This document shows, piece by piece, positions 15,707 through 21,254 of a stretch of DNA of 21,254 bases. Within the stretch, counting starts at the first letter, position 1; each line of letters starts with the position of its first letter. The notes beneath the pieces were generated by a model. The model was given only the letters and a program-made list of their open reading frames with translations. It was not told where the DNA came from and searched no databases. The position numbers and the translations under genes are program-made. The stretch covers positions 1 to 21,254 of the IMG/VR virus record IMGVR_UViG_3300049215_000811. One strand, written 5' to 3'. The DNA is from a virus.

Positions 15707-15811
15707 GAAGAATCCAGAATCCAGAATCCAGAATCCAGAATGGGGTGACGTAGTTGGGTGCTGGGTGGGGCTTCTGGATTCTGGATTCTGGATTCTGACT
15801 CCTGGATTCTG
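15707..15811. repeat. Mirrored GAATCCA heptad array, longest clean run
   Basis: The left arm 15707-15741 has four GAATCCA units in tandem. The right arm 15771-15811 has TTCTGGATTCTGGATTCTGG, then a variant unit TGACTCC and a final TGGATTC. The variant matches, inverted, the GGAGTCA in the 11760 array. The spacer contains GTTGGGTGCTGGGTGG (15753-15768), a 16-base string found again inside the lysin gene. Confidence 0.9.
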
Positions 15812-15835
15812 GGGGTGGGTCGGGGTGGAGGGGCG

Positions 15836-16096
15836 ATGGCGAATATCGTGGCGGCCGGCCTGGGGACGCGGGCGCTGGTGGCCGGTGGGTTCGGGGACTC
15901 GCACGGTGGCGCGGGCGGTGGGTCGGGTGGTGGTGGCTCGGGTGGGGTGACGGGCCTGCCGCGGATGGTGCTGCTGGGGTTCGGGTCGGGGAGCCTGGTG
16001 GCGCACGGGTACGGCACGGTGATTGTGACGGGGGGCGCGGGTGGCCGGGGGCCGGGGTCCGGTGGGCGGCTGGCGAGCTTAAGGGTTGGCCGGTGA
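15836..16096 (+). CDS. Small Gly-rich phage protein
   Basis: The 86-residue product starts at ATG 15836 with GGAGGGG upstream. Two related beta strips, GLGTRALVAGGFG and GFGSGSLVAHGYGTVIVTG, flank a low-complexity Gly/Ser linker (GGAGGGSGGGGSGG). Short proteins with this LGT.xLVAxGfG pattern are, from memory, frequent near fibre genes of phages, where they may be fibre tips or adhesive caps. The Gly-rich tail ends abruptly at the heptad array, whose first unit contains the stop codon. Role inferred from context only. Confidence 0.55.
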   Translation: MANIVAAGLGTRALVAGGFGDSHGGAGGGSGGGGSGGVTGLPRMVLLGFGSGSLVAHGYGTVIVTGGAGGRGPGSGGRLASLRVGR

Positions 16097-16150
16097 CGAG
16101 TGACGCCCGCAGGAGGCCCACTCGTCACTCGTCGCTCGTCACTCGTCACT
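16092..16150. repeat. Mirrored GTGACGA array overlapping a stop codon
   Basis: The left arm GGTGACGAGTGACG (16092-16105) includes the TGA stop of the preceding gene (16094-16096). The right arm 16119-16150 carries four or more complementary units (CACTCGTCACTCGTCGCTCG...). It uses the same unit as the 9596-9645 array. The next gene starts 78 bases later; that stretch holds a small palindrome TCATCCA-TT-TGGATGA (16185-16200) and nothing else I recognise. Confidence 0.88.
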
Positions 16151-16227
16151 AACGAAAAGGCGCCTGGCAGCCGTGATGGAAGGCTCATCCATTTGGATGA
16201 CCAGACCGATCGCGAGGGGGTGGAGAG

Positions 16228-17625
16228 GTGGCGCGACCGGGGTTGCACTGGCCAAATACGAGTGGGGTCGACGGGGACGCCCGGGCGCGCTTTCGAGCCG
16301 GCCGCTTTCCGTGGGCCGTGGTGCTCACGGTGACGCCGGCGGCGGAGGCGAGCTGGGCGCGGGCAGGCGGGGCCCGGGTGGTGGCCCGAATCTACGAGCC
16401 GGCCGGGGACCTGGCGGCGCCGGCGGACGTGGCCGAGCGCGCCGAATCTTGGATCTCGGCGTTCGATCCGGCGGGCTACGTCCAGCTCTTGAATGAGCCG
16501 GACGTGGAGTATCCGAGCAAGCGCCCGGAGCAGTTTGCGGTTTGGTGGGACCAGTGCGCGGGGTATCTCCTGCGGCGGTTTCCCGCGCTGCGGCTGGGCT
16601 TCCCGTGTCCTTCGGTGGGCGGACCAACGGATTACCTGCCGCGCGTTGCGGCGGCGGGTGGCCTGACGCGCGCGAGTTTCCTCGCCGAGAGGGGTTATTG
16701 GCAGGGTGCTGGAGGTTGGGTGCTGGGTGGTGGGGCCTCGGCCCGGTGCTGGGAGCGGTCGGCGCCGTATCGGCTGCCGATCGTTCTGACGGAGTACGGA
16801 GACTCCAGTCCGACCACGCCGAAGGCGGCGAAGGCGCAAGAATACCTGGACTATTGCGCGAGCCTGCCGCGGTACGTGGTGCCGGCCGGCGCCTTCATCG
16901 GGGCGGCTGGGGATCCGCGTTGGGATAGCGAAGCGGCCGGCCGGTTGTGGATCGACGACGCGATGTGCCAGCTGATCGGAGCTGGCGAGGGGGTGAGAAG
17001 CGAAGTGAGCGAGCAGAATGTTCGGCGCTATACGGCGCTGATCGAGAAGTACGCCGGGCTGAATCGGCTGAGCGCAAGTATCGTTGCGGGGCTGATCGAC
17101 GTGGAGTCGGGTGGGAATCCGGACGCGACGAGCGCGGACAACGGGACCACGGCGGGTGGTGCCCGGCTGGGGCACGCGCTGGGGCTCATGCAGGTCCTGG
17201 AAGGCGCGTTCAAACCCGGGGAGGATGGCCACGACCCGGAGACGAATCTCCGGGTCGGCTGCGAGATCTTGCGGGCGAAGCTGGACGTGTACGGGGATCG
17301 TCTCGACTCCGGACTGGCGGCGTATTTCGGAGTGGTGGATAGCCAGGGGAATCCGACGGATGCCACCGACCTGACCGGCACGTCCGGCACGCGCTACGTA
17401 CAGCTCGTCGAAGACGCGGCGAAGGTGTTCGCCGACCTGGACGCCGCAGCGGCGTCGCTGGCCGATCCGGACTTTCGGAGCTACGCGCCCCAGACGGGAA
17501 CCTGGCGAGAGGCGGCGGTGAACCTCAAGGGGGTAGCGGACGACGCGCTGGCGCGGGGGCGGCAGCTGGTGAAGCTGGTGGACGACGCGGCGAGCACCGC
17601 CGCCGGGTTGTGGGGCGGCCGATAG
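16228..17625 (+). CDS. Two-domain lysin: clan-A-like glycosidase plus lytic transglycosylase
   Basis: The 465-residue product starts at GTG 16228 behind GGGGTGGAGAGG. Residues 1-240 resemble a TIM-barrel glycosidase of clan GH-A: LLNEPDVE gives the likely acid/base Glu90, and VLTEYGDSS gives the likely nucleophile Glu189. Residues 265-400 are a goose-lysozyme/SLT-like transglycosylase: IVAGLIDVESGGNPDATS with catalytic Glu293, then HALGLMQVL. A helical C-terminal tail (AAAASLADPDF, ALARGRQLVKLVDDAAS) ends it. Both domains would attack cell-wall polysaccharide. As the last operon gene, downstream of the holin-like gene, it is the probable endolysin or a virion-associated hydrolase. No secretion signal is visible, so a holin would be needed for export. 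An odd Gly/Trp-rich stretch (QGAGGWVLGGGASARCWE) lies before the Glu189 motif. Confidence 0.75.
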   Translation: MARPGLHWPNTSGVDGDARARFRAGRFPWAVVLTVTPAAEASWARAGGARVVARIYEPAGDLAAPADVAERAESWISAFDPAGYVQLLNEPDVEYPSKRPEQFAVWWDQCAGYLLRRFPALRLGFPCPSVGGPTDYLPRVAAAGGLTRASFLAERGYWQGAGGWVLGGGASARCWERSAPYRLPIVLTEYGDSSPTTPKAAKAQEYLDYCASLPRYVVPAGAFIGAAGDPRWDSEAAGRLWIDDAMCQLIGAGEGVRSEVSEQNVRRYTALIEKYAGLNRLSASIVAGLIDVESGGNPDATSADNGTTAGGARLGHALGLMQVLEGAFKPGEDGHDPETNLRVGCEILRAKLDVYGDRLDSGLAAYFGVVDSQGNPTDATDLTGTSGTRYVQLVEDAAKVFADLDAAAASLADPDFRSYAPQTGTWREAAVNLKGVADDALARGRQLVKLVDDAASTAAGLWGGR

Positions 17626-17641
17626 CTGGCATTTCTGTTAT

Positions 17642-17716
17642 CGTGAGGGTCCGGCGAGCGGGGAGGGGTTTCCTGGCTGAAGCCAGCAAATCCTTCCCCA
17701 CTCGTCGGACCCTCAC
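17642..17716. terminator. Long hairpin closing the phage operon
   Basis: The left arm CGTGAGGGTCCGGCGAGCGG... and right arm ...CTCGTCGGACCCTCACG pair with about four to five mismatches over some 32 bases. An inner perfect stem CTGGCT-GA-AGCCAG lies at the tip. It lies between the lysin stop at 17625 and the end of the minus strand ABM-like gene at 17724, so it can stop transcription from both sides. No long T-run follows, but an AT stretch (AATATTCTAG) does. Confidence 0.7.
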
Positions 17717-17723
17717 GAATATT

Positions 17724-18131
17724 CTAGAACGCGTAGCGCGCAGCCAGGGCGCTACCAAAAAGCTCCCGGCTCAGGCGGCGGGAGGACTGGGCCGCGCGGG
17801 TAACCGCCGGCGTCGCAACGGCCATGCGGGCGATCGTCGTCGTGGAGGGATAGCGATTATGTACCCGGCCCACGGTAACCTCGGGCGGTTGGGCCAGGTA
17901 GCCATCCAGTCGGGGCTCGATCTCGGCGTCGATCCGGGCCGTGGCCCGTTTTGCCGCCTGCTCGTCCTCGAACGTCGTCAGCCAGAGAATCGTGCCGGTC
18001 CCCAGGTCGATCAGCCGGCTGGAGACAAAGCCCGGCGCCTCGTCGGCAAGCGACCGGCTGTCCTCCTCCAGGTGTCGAACAAACTCTCCCTCGCGGGAGG
18101 TCACTGCGTACCGTCGAAGCACTCCGTACAT
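17724..18131 (-). CDS. ABM-like dimeric alpha/beta-barrel domain protein
   Basis: The 135-residue product starts at ATG 18131 (MYGVLRRYAVTSREGEF), with AGGTGG five bases upstream and AAGGAG a little further; the longer frame upstream has no better site. Residues 1-70 show the pattern of the antibiotic-biosynthesis-monooxygenase (ABM) superfamily: VLRRYAVTSREGEFVRHLEE, then APGFVSSRLIDLGTGTILWL, then TTFEDEQAAKRATARIDAEI. Such domains form dimers and include mono-oxygenases, haem-degrading and stress-related enzymes, but most small members are uncharacterised. The C-terminal 40 residues are Ala/Arg-rich and unplaced. It is host-like and convergent with the phage operon. Confidence 0.65.
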   Translation of the reverse strand: MYGVLRRYAVTSREGEFVRHLEEDSRSLADEAPGFVSSRLIDLGTGTILWLTTFEDEQAAKRATARIDAEIEPRLDGYLAQPPEVTVGRVHNRYPSTTTIARMAVATPAVTRAAQSSRRLSRELFGSALAARYAF

Positions 18132-18474
18132 CGCCACCACCTTGCTCCTTGTTCGTGAGGAGGCTCGCCGTGCTCTCCGATCGTTTGGCGAACCCGGGCA
18201 ATCAGTTATTTCCCTCAACCGTATCTTCTCAAGAAGACGGCTCAGCGGGGAGAGCAATTCTCCCCGGAAACTCCCCAAAAATCACCCTTGTTTTGGGTGG
18301 TGAGAATCGTCTTCGGCAGCGGGCGGGCCGGCGCCGCCGTCCCCGGGGTGATCAGCGGAGCGGCGGGTAAGACGGCGAACAACAGATCCGTGACGGAAGG
18401 ACTTCCTGCCAATCTACCCTACCTAACCTTGCTCGGTAGACTGCTGACTGAACGGATCGCGAATCTTCCATCGC

Positions 18475-18495
18475 CGTGAAGCGTGAAGCGTGAAG
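18475..18495. repeat. Three tandem CGTGAAG heptads
   Basis: Three exact 7-bp units sit just upstream of the hairpin and the toxin-antitoxin operon. The period is the same as in the phage-operon arrays but there is no inverted partner nearby. A binding site or slippage-prone tract are both possible. Confidence 0.85.
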
Positions 18496-18497
18496 CG

Positions 18498-18531
18498 ATA
18501 GCTCCTTGCCTACCGCGAGGCAAGGAGCTAT
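18498..18531. promoter_or_regulatory. 14-bp perfect palindromic hairpin before the toxin-antitoxin operon
   Basis: ATAGCTCCTTGCCT, loop ACCGCG, AGGCAAGGAGCTAT. It lies 21 bases upstream of the antitoxin start, where many type II antitoxins bind their own operator. Operator or transcript hairpin are both possible. It shares a CAAGGA/AGCT flavour with the 2742-2842 repeat. Confidence 0.5.
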
Positions 18532-18552
18532 GCTTGGAAGTGAGGATTACAA

Positions 18553-18813
18553 GTGAAGGGTTCGCGAAACCGAGACGAGTTCAGTCTCATTGCAAGATAC
18601 ATCGACACGAGCTGGGGACGCGCCGATGCGCGGCTCAAGCGTGCTGGGGTGTCGGTGTGGTCTCTGATCGGCTACCTTCGCGCCTATGATGGGGACTGTG
18701 AGCGAGTTCGGGAGGCTTTCGATCTCTCGTCTGAGGAATGGGCCGCGGCGCTGGCCTATTATGAGCAGAACAAGGCATATATTGAAGCTCGTCTGCTCCT
18801 CAATAGCGCCTAG
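18553..18813 (+). CDS. DUF433-like antitoxin
   Basis: The 86-residue product starts at GTG 18553. The sequence follows the DUF433 pattern: an adjusted N-terminus, then GRADARLKRAGVSVWSLIGY, LRAYDGDCERVREAFDLSSE and EWAAALAYYEQNKAYIEARL. In this family the first part is a winged-helix-like DNA-binding unit and the last part a helix that meets the toxin. DUF433 genes are typically found with DUF5615 PIN-like genes, and one follows eight bases downstream. It would neutralise that toxin and repress the operon. Alternative starts upstream are worse. Confidence 0.75.
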   Translation: MKGSRNRDEFSLIARYIDTSWGRADARLKRAGVSVWSLIGYLRAYDGDCERVREAFDLSSEEWAAALAYYEQNKAYIEARLLLNSA

Positions 18814-18821
18814 CCGACCAC

Positions 18822-19247
18822 GTGGCGAATTTCTACCTCGACCACGACGTATCGCTCAACCTCAGTCTCCTGCTCCAAGGAGACGGTCACGATGTACGTA
18901 CCGCCCAAGACGTGGGCCTGGCCCAGGCGAGTGATGATGTGCAACTCCTGGCGGCTGCCGAGCAGGGAAGAATCTCCCTCACCCACAACCGCAAAGACTA
19001 CATCCTCCTCAATAGTGCCTGGGCGCGCTGGCCTCGGTCATGGCGAGTTACCGCTCCACCCCACGCTGGGATTCCTGTGCTGGAACATCGCCCTGAGCCA
19101 GAGCTCGCCACCGCCATAGCTAAAGTCTTGAATGCTCCGTTCGCCGTCCACTTCGCCAACGCCCTGTATTGGTGGCGTCGCAATAGCGGTTGGCAGTATC
19201 AACTACCGGATAACACGTGGGTTTCCATCCCGGGACTTGAGACCTGA
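18822..19247 (+). CDS. DUF5615-type PIN-like toxin
   Basis: The 141-residue product starts at GTG 18822, eight bases after the antitoxin stop, with no clear Shine-Dalgarno, so translation is probably coupled. The acidic residues expected of a PIN-like nuclease are visible: FYLDHDVSLNL near the N-terminus, HDVRTAQDVGLAQASDDVQL in the middle, and the LTHNRKDYILL motif typical of this family. The C-terminal part (VLNAPFAVHFANALYWWRRN) is longer than the core fold needs. It is probably an RNase toxin controlled by the DUF433 protein. The same phase stays open for another 52 codons after the stop, ending at 19406, perhaps by chance. Confidence 0.75.
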   Translation: MANFYLDHDVSLNLSLLLQGDGHDVRTAQDVGLAQASDDVQLLAAAEQGRISLTHNRKDYILLNSAWARWPRSWRVTAPPHAGIPVLEHRPEPELATAIAKVLNAPFAVHFANALYWWRRNSGWQYQLPDNTWVSIPGLET

Positions 19248-19757
19248 TGGCAGACTGGAATCCAGGAAACGGTCCTGGAGGCAGACACCGGGAAGCGGGC
19301 AGTGCTGGCCGAAGCCAACAGTCTTATCCGCGCGGACACTCGCGCCTTGCTCGGTACAGGCAATCTCTGTGGCTGCCCGGCGGACTTACAGCAGCGACTG
19401 ACATAGCGTATCGATCGTCGGCCTCAAGCGAAACTGTGATCCTTGAAATTTATGAGTAGGTCGTATACGCGCACGGACGCCGTACTCGGCGCGGCCGTCC
19501 GTAGCCACCGTCACCGGGTAGCCAGATGCGTTTATCTTGGCTTGCCAACCGAGAAATTCTCCGCACGCATTTCACGGTTATTATATAACCGTGAAATGCG
19601 TTGCACGTCACGGAACTCTACCGCGGGCTTCGTAGGGTCGCTACCTCGGTCGCCTCCCAGACGTTCCGCCTAGAATCCTCGGGAGCTTCGGGAATCGGCG
19701 CGCAAGCCCGCCAGGGCAAGATGTCGGCCGGCCCTGGTCAGGCCAGCCGAACTGTCT
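19248..19757. other. 510-bp gap between toxin and NHL gene
   Basis: No credible gene is present. Short + frames near 19247, 19443 and 19601 lack ribosome-binding sites and familiar sequence. The stretch just after the toxin stop reads in the toxin's own phase as ETVLEADTGKRAVLAEANSL..., ending at 19406, which might be worn coding sequence. The 19565-19601 palindrome is its main feature, and a GGCCGGCC/GGCCAGCC-rich segment lies near 19728. Confidence 0.55.
19565..19601. repeat. 37-bp palindrome with AT centre
   Basis: ACGCATTTCACGGTTATT pairs with its complement after the mid-sequence TATATAACC, giving a 17-bp stem with a three-base loop. It lies between two convergent genes, so it may terminate transcription, but its AT-rich centre also looks like a dimeric repressor or recombination site. 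There is no T-tract beyond the stem. Confidence 0.85.
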
Positions 19758-21254
19758 CTAGCGATGCGCGCCACTCGACGCGGGAGCGAACACCTTCACC
19801 TGCTGGTTGCCCTGGTCGGTGACGTAGACGTTGAGGTTCGCATCCACTGCCACGTAGGCTGGCCCCTCGAACTGAGCGTTACCGGAGCCGAAGGACCCCC
19901 ACTGGGTCAGGTAGTTCCCGTTGGTATCGAACGTCTCGATTCGATTGTTCGACGTGTCGGCCACGTAGATCGTGCCATTCTTGTCGAGCGCGATACCCGT
20001 GAGGTTACTGAACTGGCCGTTGCCCGCGCCTTTGGTTCCCCACTGGCTCAGGTAGACGCCTTTGTTGGTGAACTTCTCCACCCGCCCGTTGCCGCTATCG
20101 ACGACGTAGACGTTCCCGCTCGGATCAATCGCGACCCCCTGGGGATTGTTGAACTGGCCGTTGCCGGTTCCTTGGGTGCCCCAGCTGCCCAAGAACTTCC
20201 CGCCTTCGAGGAACACGTCAATCCGATCGTTCCCACTATCGGCCACGTAGACCGCTTGGGCGGGACTGATCGCGAGCCCGGTCGGCCCGATCACCTGGCC
20301 GGGCCCGGAACCGACCGGCCCCCAGCGCTGGATGAATTGGCCCGCGGCGGTGAACTTCTGGATGTGACTGGTGAATCCATCGGTGACGTAGAGGTTGCCC
20401 TGGCTGTCCTGGGCGATCCCCGTCGCTTGGCGGAACTGGCCCGCGCCGCTCCCGTTCGTGCCAAACTGGCCCAGGTAGGTCCCACTGGGGGTGAAATACT
20501 GCACCCGATGGTTGGCGCGATCGGCGACGTAGATCTGATTGTTGCTGCCCACCAGGATGCCCAGCGGCGTGGCGAAGTCGCCATTGCCGGATAGGTTGTA
20601 GCTGCCAAACTGGCTCAGATACTTCCCCACGTTGCTCAGCTTCTCGATCCGATTTTTCCCGGTATCCGAGACGTAGACGTTGCCTTGGTTGTCGGGGATC
20701 ACATCGCTAGGTCCGTTGAACTGGCCAGGGCCGCTTCCCGCGGCACCAAACGACGCGAGGAAGTTTCCCGCGAGGTCGAACGCCTCGATCCGATCGTTGC
20801 CGGTATCGGCCACCAGGACGTGACCCGCGTTGTCCAGGCTGATCCCCGTCGGGTTGCTGAACTGGCCCGGTCCCGAGCCCAACGTCCCCCATTGACTGAT
20901 GTAGTTTCCGTTGGTGTCGAAGCTCTCGATCCGATCATTCAGACTGTCGACGACGTACAAGGTTCCATTGCTGCTGAGTGTAACTCCCTGCGGCCCCCGC
21001 AACTGTCCGTTGCCGCCTCCAAGGTCACCCCACTCGATCAATAGATTTCCGGATGGATCATACTTCTTGACGTCGGACGACCCATTGTCGGCGACGTAGA
21101 TGTTTCCACTCGTGTCGATCGCGAAACCTTCCGGCTGCGACATGCCTCCGAAGCTGCTAAGAAAAGCTCCCGTAGGCGAGAACGTCGCAACGGTCGGGTA
21201 AAGGCCGGCGGCGCCGCTGGTCACGACGAGGTTCCCCTCCCCGTTGAACCCCAT
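19758..21254 (-). CDS. NHL-repeat beta-propeller protein, N-terminus cut by the window
   Basis: The frame runs to the last base on the minus strand, so the 498 residues seen are the C-terminal part. They consist of about ten NHL repeats of roughly 47 residues, each with a G-IA.D..GN.YV.DS.N.RI..F...G.... pattern (for example IDPSGNVYVVDSGNGRVEKF) and a GS.G.GQF linker. Repeats of this kind fold into six-bladed propellers that bind proteins or other ligands, and are frequent in secreted or surface proteins. No signal peptide is visible because the start is missing. The first visible blade is already partly in register, so an earlier repeat lies outside. The repeats are similar but not identical at the DNA level, so recent expansion is not obvious. 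The last blade ends in a short Ala/Ser tail. Confidence 0.9.
   Translation of the reverse strand: MGFNGEGNLVVTSGAAGLYPTVATFSPTGAFLSSFGGMSQPEGFAIDTSGNIYVADNGSSDVKKYDPSGNLLIEWGDLGGGNGQLRGPQGVTLSSNGTLYVVDSLNDRIESFDTNGNYISQWGTLGSGPGQFSNPTGISLDNAGHVLVADTGNDRIEAFDLAGNFLASFGAAGSGPGQFNGPSDVIPDNQGNVYVSDTGKNRIEKLSNVGKYLSQFGSYNLSGNGDFATPLGILVGSNNQIYVADRANHRVQYFTPSGTYLGQFGTNGSGAGQFRQATGIAQDSQGNLYVTDGFTSHIQKFTAAGQFIQRWGPVGSGPGQVIGPTGLAISPAQAVYVADSGNDRIDVFLEGGKFLGSWGTQGTGNGQFNNPQGVAIDPSGNVYVVDSGNGRVEKFTNKGVYLSQWGTKGAGNGQFSNLTGIALDKNGTIYVADTSNNRIETFDTNGNYLTQWGSFGSGNAQFEGPAYVAVDANLNVYVTDQGNQQVKVFAPASSGAHR

Larger units (their letters stand above)
18132..18552. other. Intergenic region between ABM-like gene and toxin-antitoxin pair
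   Basis: These 421 bases hold no gene I can support; a 63-codon + frame at 18288 has no ribosome-binding site or recognisable sequence. Structured pieces are GGGGAGA-gcaat-TCTCCCC (18247-18265), CACCC...GGGTG (near 18283-18299), three CGTGAAG units (18475-18495) and the palindrome at 18498-18531. Because the two flanking genes diverge, promoters for both should be here, but I cannot place them. Confidence 0.6.

Noticed and set aside
5051-16150. CRISPR arrays from the short repeats
   Set aside because: The repeats are 7 bp in direct tandem with no unique spacers of 25-40 bases, and come as inverted pairs; no cas genes are visible.
18288-18479. A 63-codon gene upstream of the antitoxin
   Set aside because: No ribosome-binding site and no recognisable sequence; overlaps hairpin-rich DNA.
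18796-19021. A 16-bp direct repeat (CTCCTCAATAG.GCCT) in antitoxin and toxin
   Set aside because: Both encode LLNSA in the expected place of their own families, so chance or convergent coding is likelier than duplication.
1-21254. tRNA genes, rRNA or phage attachment cores
   Set aside because: I found no cloverleaf-like sequence and no repeated core at the operon's ends; a tRNA search and comparison with an empty site would be needed to be sure.

Overview
The window is GC-rich DNA with many GTG and TTG starts. It carries a phage-type structural and lysis operon on the + strand (about 2.9-17.6 kb) between host-like genes. A Chloroflexota (Thermomicrobia/Chloroflexia-like) or similar high-GC host is my best guess. 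The hints are the CCCCTCTCCAT/ATGGAGAGGGG hairpin, the DUF433/DUF5615-type toxin-antitoxin pair, the long NHL-repeat protein and the GTG/TTG starts. None of these is decisive.

Layout. 1-1112: a putative zincin-type metallopeptidase (HESLH) overlapping a small gene. 1222-1247: a terminator hairpin. 1265-2662 (minus): one continuous sensor histidine kinase frame, broken by two in-frame stops and missing its G2 ATP-lid box, so a pseudogene. 2742-2842: a 45-bp perfect inverted repeat, then a probable promoter and the phage operon: portal (2944), unknown (4551), prohead protease/major capsid fusion (5196), small beta-rich structural proteins (7817, 8450, 12699), probable adaptor/connector (8925), hub-like tail protein (9665), OB-fold baseplate-like protein (11900), holin-like membrane protein (12425), SGNH-esterase fibre/spike (13184), fibre/appendage proteins (15138, 15836) and a two-domain glycosidase/lytic transglycosylase lysin (16228). 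A long hairpin (17642-17716) closes the operon. 17724-18131 (minus): an ABM-like protein. 18553-19247: the toxin-antitoxin pair. 19758-21254 (minus): an NHL beta-propeller protein that runs to the window edge.

I see no terminase, integrase, recognisable tail tube, sheath or tape measure, and no attachment site. The operon is therefore either part of a larger prophage, a defective one, or a domesticated particle (GTA-like or podovirus-like). The gene order still reads as head, connector, hub/baseplate, holin, fibres, lysin.

The most unusual feature is what lies between the phage genes. Nine gaps hold clearly mirrored arrays of 7-bp repeats (units GAATCCA, GTGACGA or GAGAATA): a left array, a spacer of variable length, and a right array that is its inverted complement. 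A tenth gap (12295-12357) has only a vestigial version. Non-consensus heptads are often mirrored in both arms (34 of 35 positions pair in the 7600-7697 copy). Four arrays also carry an identical 32-bp insert. Each array sits just after a stop codon and usually shortly before the next Shine-Dalgarno sequence. They may be RNA processing or stability hairpins, or recombination linkers between gene cassettes. I do not recognise them as a named family.
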